Part shown: positions 8,222 through 15,578 of the stretch, piece after piece | Layout: every line of letters starts with the position of its first letter | Position numbering within the stretch: position 1 is the first letter of the stretch | Assembly: GCA_028277485.1 (NCBI GenBank) | Contig: JANQGE010000072.1 | Span: 1 to 33,453, forward strand | Origin: Chlorobium sp. | GTDB taxonomy: Bacteria > Bacteroidota > Chlorobiia > Chlorobiales > Chlorobiaceae | Length of the DNA stretch: 33,453 nucleotides | Direction of reading: 5' to 3' | Program-made: the position numbers and the translations under genes | The notes under the pieces: generated by a model | Seen by the model: only the letters and a program-made list of their open reading frames with translations | What the model was told of the DNA's origin: nothing | Databases searched by the model: none

Positions 8222-8660
8222 TAGTGACGAGTGACAAGTCAAAATTCAAAAGTCAAAATTCAAAAAGGGGAGAGGGGGAAGGTGCTAAGTGTTAGGCGGG
8301 AGAAGATAATCGGAAATCGGGGTCGGAATCGGGTTTCGGGGTCGAAAGGGAATCAGTAGGCAGTCTCCAGTAGGCAGTAGACAACGGGAGTAACAAGTCA
8401 AAATTCAAAAGGAAAAAGTCAAAAAAGGGAAAGTTGGCAGTTGGCAAAAGAATAGTGACAAGTAACAAGTGACGAGTGACAAGAGGGGATCAGTTGGCAG
8501 AAGAAAGAAAATGAAGAAAAGATCGATTTCCGAATCCCGATTACCGATACCGACGGCGAACCCCGATTTTCTCTCTCAGCACTCAGAACTGCGAACTAAG
8601 AACTTTCACGTACATGAAGCAGTCTTCAGTTGGCAGTTGGCAAAAGTTGCTTTAAACTAA
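8222..8660. repeat. Repeat mosaic 1 (upstream of clpP)
   Basis: About 440 bp made almost wholly of recurring modules: gtgacRa units; gtcaaaattcaaaa units (twice near 8240-8265, again near 8397); tcggaaatcggggtcgg at about 8311-8345; ggcagtt and ggcagta units; a block at 8517-8565 with cccgattaccgataccga; and a run of actcagaac-like units near 8580-8605. The piece at 8391-8447 recurs nearly base for base at 15328-15384. The 8311-8345 block recurs at about 22316-22351, and the 8517-8565 block in reverse at about 33285-33345. Short ORFs here are made of repeat and are not believed. Confidence 0.92.
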
Positions 8661-8725
8661 CTGGTTACCTGTTACTTTTGAAAAATCGGGACTCACGGCA
8701 ATGTAAACGGTGCCTTTGGGTTTTT
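8660..8725. repeat. Dispersed repeat copy E with GGTGCC end (upstream of clpP)
   Basis: This stretch matches 15480-15540 along about 60 bp. Shared parts are actggttac and tgtta, then an A-run, atcRggaYtcacggcaatgt, and RggtgccYt. Here the end is degenerate (acggtgccttt, against aaggtgccctg in the other copy). It belongs to the AGGTGCCC-ended family described in the findings. Confidence 0.75.
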
Positions 8726-8772
8726 CAACAATTGGAACGGATGTGTATCCGTTATGGTTTCATAAGGGCACC
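8709..8772 (+). promoter_or_regulatory. Nested hairpin in the clpP leader region
   Basis: An inner perfect stem aacggat / atccgtt (8736-8742 and 8747-8753) closes a gtgt tetraloop. It lies inside an outer pairing of ggtgcctt (8709-8716) with aagggcacc (8764-8772, one bulged G). The whole sits about 55 bp before the clpP ATG. It could be an RNA leader structure. The outer arms may equally be two diverging repeat ends. No terminator T-run follows. Confidence 0.45.
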
Positions 8773-8828
8773 TCTATCTATTTATTGTCTTCTCTTATTG
8801 AAACATAGCTGAACTGGAGAAAGGATAT

Positions 8829-9506
8829 ATGGCAAACATAAATTTCGGCTTTGAGCGCCAGGCGAAAAAACTCTATTCCGGCGCTATTGAACAGGGGATT
8901 ACCAACAGCCTTGTTCCGATGGTTATCGAAACATCAGGCCGTGGAGAGAGGGCTTTTGATATTTTCTCCCGGTTACTGAGAGAGCGTATTATTTTTCTGG
9001 GAACCCCCATTGACGATCACGTTGCGAGTCTGCTTATGGCACAGCTGCTCTTTCTTGAGTCGGAAGAGCCTGAACGGGACATCTATGTTTATATTAACTC
9101 ACCCGGAGGAAGTGTTTCGGCTGGCTTGGGAGTCTATGATACCATCCAGTATATTCGTTCGGAAGTAGCTACTGTCTGTGTCGGTATGGCGGCAAGTATG
9201 GGGGCTTTTCTGCTTGCATGCGGAACAAAGGGGAAAAGGGCTTCGCTGCCTCATTCCCGGATTATGATCCACCAGCCGTCAGGAGGTGTTCAGGGCCAGG
9301 AAACGGATATCCTGATCCAGGCGCGGGAGATTGAGAAAATCCGCAAGCTTCTTGAAGAGATCCTTGCATCCCATACCGGACAGGGGGTTGAAAAGATCCG
9401 GGAAGATTCCGAAAGAGACCGGTGGATGGACGCAGAGGAAGCCAAATCTTATGGGATTATCGACCAGATTTTCGACCAGCGTCCCGTTTCCGAAAAAGAG
9501 AAATAA
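8829..9506 (+). CDS. clpP: ATP-dependent Clp protease proteolytic subunit
   Basis: ClpP forms the tetradecameric proteolytic barrel fed by ClpX or ClpA/C. The 225-residue product has the whole serine-protease triad: Ser123 in GMAASMGA, His148 in RIMIHQPSGG, and Asp197 in ERDRWM. It also has YINSPGGSVSAG of the oxyanion region. The N-terminus is about 20 residues longer than many ClpPs, so a processed propeptide is likely. The start ATG is preceded by a good Shine-Dalgarno (ggagaaagg). No clpX follows. The next gene is valS, 112 bp on. The upstream region is repeat DNA with a nested hairpin, so its promoter is not obvious. Confidence 0.97.
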   Translation: MANINFGFERQAKKLYSGAIEQGITNSLVPMVIETSGRGERAFDIFSRLLRERIIFLGTPIDDHVASLLMAQLLFLESEEPERDIYVYINSPGGSVSAGLGVYDTIQYIRSEVATVCVGMAASMGAFLLACGTKGKRASLPHSRIMIHQPSGGVQGQETDILIQAREIEKIRKLLEEILASHTGQGVEKIREDSERDRWMDAEEAKSYGIIDQIFDQRPVSEKEK

Positions 9507-9544
9507 ACCGGACGGGAACAAGGTCCCGGGAAACGCAGAATTTC

Positions 9545-9619
9545 ATGCAATATGTAATCTCATCTCTGGCAACGGGGCCTCTTGCTGTCAGGGGTAACGG
9601 CATCATGAGCGATCAGTAA
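9545..9619 (+). CDS. Possible 24-codon upstream ORF coupled to valS
   Basis: An ATG at 9545 opens 24 codons (MQYVISSLATG... ending IMSDQ). The TAA stop (9617-9619) shares its last base with the valS ATG (TAATG). valS has no Shine-Dalgarno of its own, so translational coupling through this ORF is plausible. It resembles no leader peptide I know and has only two Val codons, so attenuation is not supported. It may be chance. Confidence 0.25.
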   Translation: MQYVISSLATGPLAVRGNGIMSDQ

Positions 9620-12315
9620 TGAGTGCAAACCTCGAGAAAACGTATAACCATCATGATGTGGAGCGTCGCTGGAGCAGCGCCCACTGGGAGTCGGAGGGTA
9701 TCTTTGATGCGGAACACTTCAGAGTGTTTGAAGGAGGTAAAGAGCCGTATACGGTGCTTATGCCGCCCCCGAACGTCACGGGCAGTCTTACTCTTGGTCA
9801 TGTTCTGAATCACACGCTTCAGGATATTTTTATTCGCTATCAACGCATGTCGGGTAAGGAAGCGCTTTGGCTCCCGGGTACGGACCATGCTGGTATTGCC
9901 ACCCAGACCGTTGTCGAGAAAAAGCTCCGTGAAAAAGGTGTTTCACGCCACGACCTCGGTCGCAAAGAATTTCTCGAGCATGTCTGGAAGTGGCGAGACG
10001 AGTACGGCGGACTGATTCTCAAGCAGCTTCGCAAGCTTGGTATCTCCTGTGACTGGCGGCGTAACCTGTTTACCATGGATGAAGGCGCTTCCAAGGCTGT
10101 ACGGCATGCTTTCATTACCCTCTATCGAGACGGATTGATCTATCGCGGCAAGCGCATTATCAACTGGTGTCCTGTTTCACAGACGGCTCTTTCCGACGAA
10201 GAAGTTATCATGAAGCCCCGGAAGGACAAGCTTGTGTATGTCCGCTATCCTTTAACCAAAAGACCGGGTGAACATATTACCATAGCAACGGTGAGGCCGG
10301 AAACCATTCTTGCCGACGTGGCTATTGCGGTCAATCCGGAAGACCCGAGATACAGTGACCTTATCGGGGAGATGGCTGTGGTACCTATTGCCGGGCGTCA
10401 TGTCCCGGTGATCGCGGATGACTATGTCGATGTCGGGTTCGGGACTGGTGCGCTCAAAATAACTCCAGCCCATGACCCGAATGACTTTGAGGTTGCCGGG
10501 CGTCATAACCTGCCTGTTTTGTGTGTTGTCGGGCGCGACGGAAGGATGACGGATGAGTTCGGTTATGCCGGGCTGGACCGTTTTGAGGCCAGAGAAAAGA
10601 TCATCGCGGACCTGGAGGGCCGGGGCAGTCTTGTAAAGGTCGAAGAGTACGAGCACAACGTCGGTTACTCCGAAAGGGCCGATGTCGTTGTGGAACCCTA
10701 TCTCTCCGAACAGTGGTTTGTCAGGATGAAGCCCCTTGCCGCGAACGCCCTGCAGGTAGTTAATGACAATCAGATACGGTTTCATCCGGCACACTGGATC
10801 AGCACCTATCGTCACTGGATGGAAAATATCAAGGATTGGTGCATATCCCGCCAGCTTTGGTGGGGGCATCGGATTCCGGCATGGTATGACCAGGAGGGTG
10901 GAATCTGGGTGGCGGAATCTTACGAGGAGGCCTGTCACCTTGCCGGGACAGACAAGCTGGTTCAGGATGAGGATGTGCTTGATACCTGGTTTTCCTCATG
11001 GCTCTGGCCCCTTACAACGCTGGGCTGGACAGGAGAGCAAGCCGAAAATGACGATATAAGGGCATTTTATCCTACCGATACGCTTGTAACCGCTCCGGAT
11101 ATCATTTTCTTCTGGGTTGCCCGGATGATCATGGCCGGGCTCTATTTCAGGAAAGATGTGCCGTTCAGGGACGTTTACTTTACAAGCATTATCAGGGATA
11201 TGACAGGCAGGAAACTTTCCAAATCCCTCGGGAACTCACCCGATCCTTTGAAAGTGATGGACGTTTATGGAACCGATGCACTTCGTTTTACCATTGTTTA
11301 TATAGCGCCTCTTGGGCAGGATGTTCTGTTCGGTGAAGAGAAATGCGAGTTCGGCCGGAATTTCGCGACCAAAATATGGAATGCTGCGCGTTTTGTGTTC
11401 ATGCAGCGCGAAAAAGCTTTTGGTGGCATGGATGAATTTGGCTGTGCCTACCAGTGTTTCAACTCTGAAGCCATGGTGTTGTCAGATGCTGAACGCTGGA
11501 TCCTCGGTCGTTATCACAGGATGCTTGATGCGTATCATAAGGCGTTCGGGCAGTTCAGGATGAACGATATCACCAGAATCGTCTATGACTTTTTCCGCGG
11601 TGACTATTGTGACTGGTACCTGGAGACACTGAAAATTGAACTTGCAGGAGAGTCCTCCGAAACCCGGAAGCATCAGGCAGTTTGTCTCGCCGTTTATCTG
11701 CTCGAGGGGGTTCTGAAAATGCTTCATCCCGTGATGCCTTTTATAACCGAAGAAATCTGGCACCACGTACTGCGGCGTGAGGACAGCGAGAGCATTGCCC
11801 GGTCAGCTATGCCCATGCCGGAGACTGGGTGGCATGATAGAGGGTCGGATAGTTTCGAACTGGTTCAGAAAACGGTTTCGGAAACCAGGAGTATCAGGGC
11901 GGTGTTCGGTGTTCCCCATGATATGACAGCAAGCCTGATTATCAGGGCACCGGAAAAAACAGTGCGGCGATTGTTCAGCGATAACGGTGCTGTTGTAGAA
12001 GGTTTGACGAAGTGCAACGTTTCAATCGCCGAGGACAGCCAAAGACCGCCGCATGCGGCTTCGGCTGTAGTCGACGGGAATGAACTTTTTGTGCCACTCG
12101 AGGGTTTGATTTCCTTCGAGAAAGAGATTGCCCGTCTTGAGAGAGAGGTGAACAGTGTTTCCGGATATGTAAGGCGTATGGAAAGAAAGCTTGCCAACAA
12201 AGGTTTTGTCGACAATGCTCCGGATGATGTCGTAGAAAATGAACGCCGGAAACTCGCCGAGGCGAAGAGCAATCTCGGCAAACTGCAGGCCAACCTGAAA
12301 GTTCTCTGTAACTGA
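9619..12315 (+). CDS. valS: Valyl-tRNA synthetase
   Basis: This class I synthetase charges tRNA-Val and edits mischarged threonine. The 898-residue protein has the HIGH-type signature PPPNVTGSLTLGH (TLGH near 58-61), the CP1 editing domain at about 200-350 (TVRPETILADVA, then GTGALKITPAHDPNDF), WWGHRIPAWY, and the KMSKS-type loop KLSKS (Lys532-Ser536). After the anticodon-binding domain comes the C-terminal coiled coil typical of ValRS (about 830-898, FEKEIARLEREV...). Length is normal. The gene sits between clpP and rpoD on the same strand. The start ATG overlaps the stop of a 24-codon ORF and has no Shine-Dalgarno. Confidence 0.98.
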   Translation: MSANLEKTYNHHDVERRWSSAHWESEGIFDAEHFRVFEGGKEPYTVLMPPPNVTGSLTLGHVLNHTLQDIFIRYQRMSGKEALWLPGTDHAGIATQTVVEKKLREKGVSRHDLGRKEFLEHVWKWRDEYGGLILKQLRKLGISCDWRRNLFTMDEGASKAVRHAFITLYRDGLIYRGKRIINWCPVSQTALSDEEVIMKPRKDKLVYVRYPLTKRPGEHITIATVRPETILADVAIAVNPEDPRYSDLIGEMAVVPIAGRHVPVIADDYVDVGFGTGALKITPAHDPNDFEVAGRHNLPVLCVVGRDGRMTDEFGYAGLDRFEAREKIIADLEGRGSLVKVEEYEHNVGYSERADVVVEPYLSEQWFVRMKPLAANALQVVNDNQIRFHPAHWISTYRHWMENIKDWCISRQLWWGHRIPAWYDQEGGIWVAESYEEACHLAGTDKLVQDEDVLDTWFSSWLWPLTTLGWTGEQAENDDIRAFYPTDTLVTAPDIIFFWVARMIMAGLYFRKDVPFRDVYFTSIIRDMTGRKLSKSLGNSPDPLKVMDVYGTDALRFTIVYIAPLGQDVLFGEEKCEFGRNFATKIWNAARFVFMQREKAFGGMDEFGCAYQCFNSEAMVLSDAERWILGRYHRMLDAYHKAFGQFRMNDITRIVYDFFRGDYCDWYLETLKIELAGESSETRKHQAVCLAVYLLEGVLKMLHPVMPFITEEIWHHVLRREDSESIARSAMPMPETGWHDRGSDSFELVQKTVSETRSIRAVFGVPHDMTASLIIRAPEKTVRRLFSDNGAVVEGLTKCNVSIAEDSQRPPHAASAVVDGNELFVPLEGLISFEKEIARLEREVNSVSGYVRRMERKLANKGFVDNAPDDVVENERRKLAEAKSNLGKLQANLKVLCN

Positions 12316-12330
12316 TGGATCGATATATGA

Positions 12331-12426
12331 ATGCGTATAAACAAGAGCACATCAACGGTCTTGTGGCTTGTCAACGAGGGCGGAAAAGCTGAAGCGATTA
12401 TCAGGGAAGAGTATTTCAAAGAATAA
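12331..12426 (+). CDS. Possible 31-codon ORF between valS and rpoD
   Basis: An ATG right after an in-frame TGA opens 31 codons and ends with TAA, 18 bp before the rpoD ATG. The C-terminal half (VNEGGKAEAIIREEYFKE) has a balanced, charged composition like real protein, but there is no clear ribosome-binding site. It could be a small protein, the tail of a decayed gene, or chance. I do not recognise it. Confidence 0.25.
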   Translation: MRINKSTSTVLWLVNEGGKAEAIIREEYFKE

Positions 12427-12444
12427 GTGAGACGGAGAGTGTCA

Positions 12445-13344
12445 ATGAGGCAATTGAAAATAAGTAAGCAGATCACCAATCGCGAGAGTCTTTCTCTTGA
12501 CCGTTATCTGCAGGAGATCGGCAAATACGAGCTTTTGACTGCGGAAGATGAGGTAAAGCTTACCAGAGCTATCAAGGAAGGCTACGATATGCCGGTCGAT
12601 ACTCCGGAATACAAACGGGCAAAACGCGCATTGGACAAGCTTATCAAAGGAAATTTACGTTTTGTGGTGTCCGTTGCCAAGCAGTACCAGAATCAGGGCT
12701 TGACTCTTGGCGACCTGATCAATGAGGGGAATCTCGGTCTGATCAAGGCTGCGAAACGTTTTGACGAAACCAGAGGATTTAAATTCATCTCCTATGCGGT
12801 CTGGTGGATCCGGCAGTCCATCCTTCAGGCTCTTGCCGAACAATCAAGGATCGTGCGTCTTCCTCTGAACCGGGTCGGTACGCTTAACAAGATCAGTAAA
12901 GCGTACAGCCAGCTTGAACAGGAATACGAACGGGATCCCAATACCAAGGAGCTTGCAAATCTTCTCGATATGGATTCCCAGGATGTTGCCGATACCCTGA
13001 AAATTGCAGGGCGCCATGTTTCCGTGGATGCCCCGTTCGCCCAGGGGGACGATAACAGGCTGCTCGATGTGCTGCAGAATGATGGTCACAAGCCCGATCA
13101 TGGCCTGACCCGCGATTCCCTGAACCTTGAAGTTGAACGCTCGCTTTCAGTGCTTGCTCCGCGTGAAGCCGATGTTATCCGTTCCTATTTCGGTATTGGA
13201 ATGGAAAACCCCCTGACGCTTGAGGAAATAGGCGAAAAATTCAAACTTACCCGTGAAAGGGTGCGCCAGATCAAGGAAAAAGCGATCAGGAGACTCCGCC
13301 AGTCAGCCTACAGTAAAATTCTCAAAGAGTACATAGGCAGTTAA
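12445..13344 (+). CDS. rpoD: Primary RNA polymerase sigma factor (sigma-70 family, RpoD/SigA)
   Basis: The product directs RNA polymerase to housekeeping promoters. I choose the ATG at 12445 (MRQLKISKQ) because it has ggagag about 5 bases upstream and because Chlorobiota/Bacteroidota primary sigma factors start this way. A GTG at 12427 is also in frame. The 299-residue protein has region 1.2 (DRYLQEIGKYELLTAEDE), region 2 with GDLINEGNLGLIKAAKRFD and the -10-melting WWIRQSI, region 3, and region 4 with LTLEEIGEKFKLTRERVRQI for -35 binding. It lacks the long region 1.1 and insert of the E. coli protein, as expected for this phylum. It ends 6 bp from the end of the convergent SAM hydrolase gene. 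Confidence 0.96.
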   Translation: MRQLKISKQITNRESLSLDRYLQEIGKYELLTAEDEVKLTRAIKEGYDMPVDTPEYKRAKRALDKLIKGNLRFVVSVAKQYQNQGLTLGDLINEGNLGLIKAAKRFDETRGFKFISYAVWWIRQSILQALAEQSRIVRLPLNRVGTLNKISKAYSQLEQEYERDPNTKELANLLDMDSQDVADTLKIAGRHVSVDAPFAQGDDNRLLDVLQNDGHKPDHGLTRDSLNLEVERSLSVLAPREADVIRSYFGIGMENPLTLEEIGEKFKLTRERVRQIKEKAIRRLRQSAYSKILKEYIGS

Positions 13345-13350
13345 GTTCGG

Positions 13351-14169
13351 TTATCCCCAATGCCCAGGGGTCCTGAGAAAAGTTATCCTGTCACCGGTTT
13401 TCAGACCGAGCGATTGTGAGGCATTGCCGTTGCGTACTGCGATTTCCAGAAAGCCGCTGCTTCCTCGGTATGCCAATGCTTCACCTTCGGCTACATCCCC
13501 GTAAGTGTGATGAAGTGGCAAGATGCGGCCGTTTTCCATGCGTATGCCGGCTGGTTTTTCACCTTCCACGAGCATTTCACCCGTAAACGAGGTTACCAGA
13601 TTGCCGTAAATGTCGCAATAAAGGATTACTCCTTTCCATGAGCGGCCTCCATCGGACGTGCTGTTTTCAGGAAATTCGATTCGTATGCAGCTTTCCGGGC
13701 TGACGGTGTTTCCAACGGTTGCCAGCTCTGCGCCGTTTGCAAGGTGCGCGGCAACAGGAGAAAAAATGTCTCTTCCGTGGAAAGTGGCGCTTTGAACGGG
13801 AAGCATGTAAGAGGTGTTTGTTATTGCGTAACAGGCCTTGACCTGCTGCTTTTTCATGACAAGACTCAGCAAGCCGTTATCCGGGGCAATAAAAATCTGT
13901 TTTTCGGTTTCGAGCACTATCGCTTTTCTTCCCGTTCCGACTCCGGGATCTACAATTGCCACAAAGATCGTTCCTTCGGGGAAGTACGGTGCAGCCGAGC
14001 CAAGCAGAAACGCACCCTGCGGGATATGTTGTGCAGTGATGCAATGTGTCAGGTCTATTACCGGGGTGAGTGGGGAAATACCGGCGATCACCCCCTTCAT
14101 GATGCCGACATACGAATCCTGTAAACCGAAATCAGTCATGAGGACAATCGGCGGCTGGGATGGTGTCAT
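13351..14169 (-). CDS. SAM hydrolase (S-adenosyl-L-methionine hydroxide adenosyltransferase, DUF62)
   Basis: Members of this family split S-adenosylmethionine into adenosine and methionine using water. They are relatives of the fluorinase and chlorinase but lack halide use. The 272-residue protein has MTDFGLQDSYVGIMKG at the N-terminus. It also has the Asp-Arg-His set of the hydrolases: Asp74 and Arg81 in VDPGVGTGRKA, and His131 in FHGRDIFSP. The relative spacing is nearly that of the characterised archaeal enzyme. The start ATG is 3 bp after the lptG stop, so it is co-transcribed with lptG. Why a SAM hydrolase travels with a lipopolysaccharide transporter is not clear. The biological role of this family is unsettled. 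Confidence 0.9.
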   Translation of the reverse strand: MTPSQPPIVLMTDFGLQDSYVGIMKGVIAGISPLTPVIDLTHCITAQHIPQGAFLLGSAAPYFPEGTIFVAIVDPGVGTGRKAIVLETEKQIFIAPDNGLLSLVMKKQQVKACYAITNTSYMLPVQSATFHGRDIFSPVAAHLANGAELATVGNTVSPESCIRIEFPENSTSDGGRSWKGVILYCDIYGNLVTSFTGEMLVEGEKPAGIRMENGRILPLHHTYGDVAEGEALAYRGSSGFLEIAVRNGNASQSLGLKTGDRITFLRTPGHWG

Positions 14170-14172
14170 GGC

Positions 14173-15255
14173 TTATTTGTTTGCATTTTTGTAAATCACA
14201 ACGCTTACAGCGAGAAAGATCAGATTCGGCAGCCACGAAGCAAGCCCCGGATCCATCAGCCCGCGATACCCGGCGATGGAAAACGTTCTCTGCATGCCAA
14301 GGTAGATAAATCCTATAAAAAGGCTTATGCCAAACTCAAGGGCAAGTCCGCTGCGCTTTTTCTGGGCGGAAAGCGGCACCCCGATAAAGATGACGATTAA
14401 CGATGCAAGGGGCAGTGCCAGTTTGTTATGAAATTTTACAATCACCCTGCCAAGATTTGAAAAACCCGCATCTCTTTTCTCTTCGATATAGTGGAAATGC
14501 TGGATTATATCCATTTCATCCGGTTGAATACTGAGGTCCCGGAGGGACGCTGCGGTCAACGAAAGCTGCACCGTATCCTTTCCGGGATTTTCACGGTAGG
14601 TTACCCCGGCTTCACTGAAAATCCGCGTTCTGGTTTCATGAAAAATCCACCGATCAATCGCCTCGTCGTAGGAGATCCTTTTGGCGTCGATTCGGCTGGC
14701 TATGGCAGGGCCGTCAAAGGTTTCAAGTGATATGTTGAAACCCATAGCTTTTTTCTGGTCAAGTGCGCCGATGGAAAGTATCCTGTTGCGGGATTCGAGA
14801 ATATGTATGTTTTTGTCCCCCGAAATTTTTTCGAAATTTTTATTGAAATACTCGGTTTCGAACTTGTTTTTCAGCGCAGCGGCTTTCGGATGCAGCCAGC
14901 CGGCATTAAAGATATTGACAACGGATATGAGCAGTGCCACGGCGACAAACGGTTTAAGCAACTGATGCATGGTCACGCCGGCTGCTTTCATCGCAGGCAA
15001 CTCGCTGTTCCCCGATAACCTGCCGGTGACATACAAGGATGCAAGAAGGGCGCTCAACGGAGAGATCAGCAGCACAGTTTCCGGGACAAGATTCAGGTAG
15101 TACAGGACTACCTCTTCCTTTCCGAGGTTTTTATCGATAAACTCGTCGAAATTCTCGATGAGGTTAACAAGGATGAACAGTGCGGTGAAACTTATGCTGC
15201 CAAATACATAGGTTGAAAAAAACTGTCGGGCAATGTATATATCCAGAAGCTTCAT
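14173..15255 (-). CDS. lptG: LptF/LptG-family lipopolysaccharide export permease (YjgP/YjgQ)
   Basis: This is an inner-membrane permease of the Lpt machine that extracts lipopolysaccharide and passes it to LptC/LptA. The 360-residue protein has the family layout: an N-terminal DIYIARQFFSTYVFG helix, two more helices up to about residue 115, a large periplasmic domain (about 120-265), and three C-terminal helices (from KLALPLASLIVIFIGVPLS on). The N-terminal LDIYIARQF and the conserved KAAGVTMHQLLKP loop fit LptG slightly better than LptF, so the symbol is tentative. It is followed after 3 bp by the SAM hydrolase. Upstream, a 323-bp repeat-filled gap separates it from the SPFH gene. Confidence 0.88.
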   Translation of the reverse strand: MKLLDIYIARQFFSTYVFGSISFTALFILVNLIENFDEFIDKNLGKEEVVLYYLNLVPETVLLISPLSALLASLYVTGRLSGNSELPAMKAAGVTMHQLLKPFVAVALLISVVNIFNAGWLHPKAAALKNKFETEYFNKNFEKISGDKNIHILESRNRILSIGALDQKKAMGFNISLETFDGPAIASRIDAKRISYDEAIDRWIFHETRTRIFSEAGVTYRENPGKDTVQLSLTAASLRDLSIQPDEMDIIQHFHYIEEKRDAGFSNLGRVIVKFHNKLALPLASLIVIFIGVPLSAQKKRSGLALEFGISLFIGFIYLGMQRTFSIAGYRGLMDPGLASWLPNLIFLAVSVVIYKNANK

Positions 15256-15295
15256 GCTTAGATCGGCCGTTTCAAATTATCCCGGAAAATAGTGA

Positions 15296-15438
15296 TAAAA
15301 ATCGGGGTCGGGAGAGTAGTGACGAGGTGACAAGTCAAAATTCAAAAGGAAAAAGTCAAAAAGGGGAAAGTTGGCAGTTGGCAATGGACACTGTTGAACT
15401 GTTGCCCTGACAGCGAGGTGCTGTGTCGTGCAGTGACG
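15296..15438. repeat. Repeat mosaic 2 (between lptG and the SPFH gene)
   Basis: This region contains aaaaatcggggtcggg, gtgacgaggtgacaa, gtcaaaattcaaaagg, aaaaagtcaaaaagggg and two ggcagtt units. The part at 15328-15384 matches 8391-8447 with only a few differences. With the hairpin and repeat copy D that follow, it makes up almost the whole 323-bp gap. The short remainder next to lptG (15256-15295) shows no feature. Confidence 0.9.
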
Positions 15439-15489
15439 AGTAACCAGTGACCGGTTGGTCTATAGTAGCTCTCATGGTCACTGGTTACT
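15439..15489. repeat. Perfect 14-bp inverted repeat between SPFH gene and lptG
   Basis: agtaaccagtgacc (15439-15452) and its exact reverse complement (15476-15489) flank a 23-base loop. It is built from the gtaac/gtgac heptamer modules in opposite orientations. As RNA it would be a strong hairpin upstream of lptG and downstream of the SPFH gene. There is no T-run on the minus-strand exit side. Confidence 0.85.
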
Positions 15490-15540
15490 GTTAAAAAAAT
15501 CAGGATTCACGGCAATGTGCAAAGGTGCCCTGATGTTTTC
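15480..15540. repeat. Dispersed repeat copy D ending in AGGTGCCC
   Basis: This copy contains actggttactgtta, an A-run, atcaggattcacggcaatgt and aaaggtgccctg. It aligns over about 60 bp with 8660-8725. It lies just beyond the 3' end of the SPFH gene. Confidence 0.8.
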
Positions 15541-15578
15541 TTACTCTTCGCTTTTCTTCTCAGACATGCAGTTACTGC

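Noticed and set aside
8469..8660. A 63-codon ORF before clpP
   Set aside because: It consists wholly of repeat modules, so its openness reflects the repeats and not a protein.
9507..9618. T-box or attenuator before valS
   Set aside because: There is no T-box sequence, only a weak imperfect stem (cgggaac/ggtcccg) without a T-run, and the upstream ORF is not rich in Val codons.
10252..10938. A 228-codon minus-strand ORF inside valS
   Set aside because: It is antisense to the conserved editing domain of valS, with no domain or ribosome-binding site.
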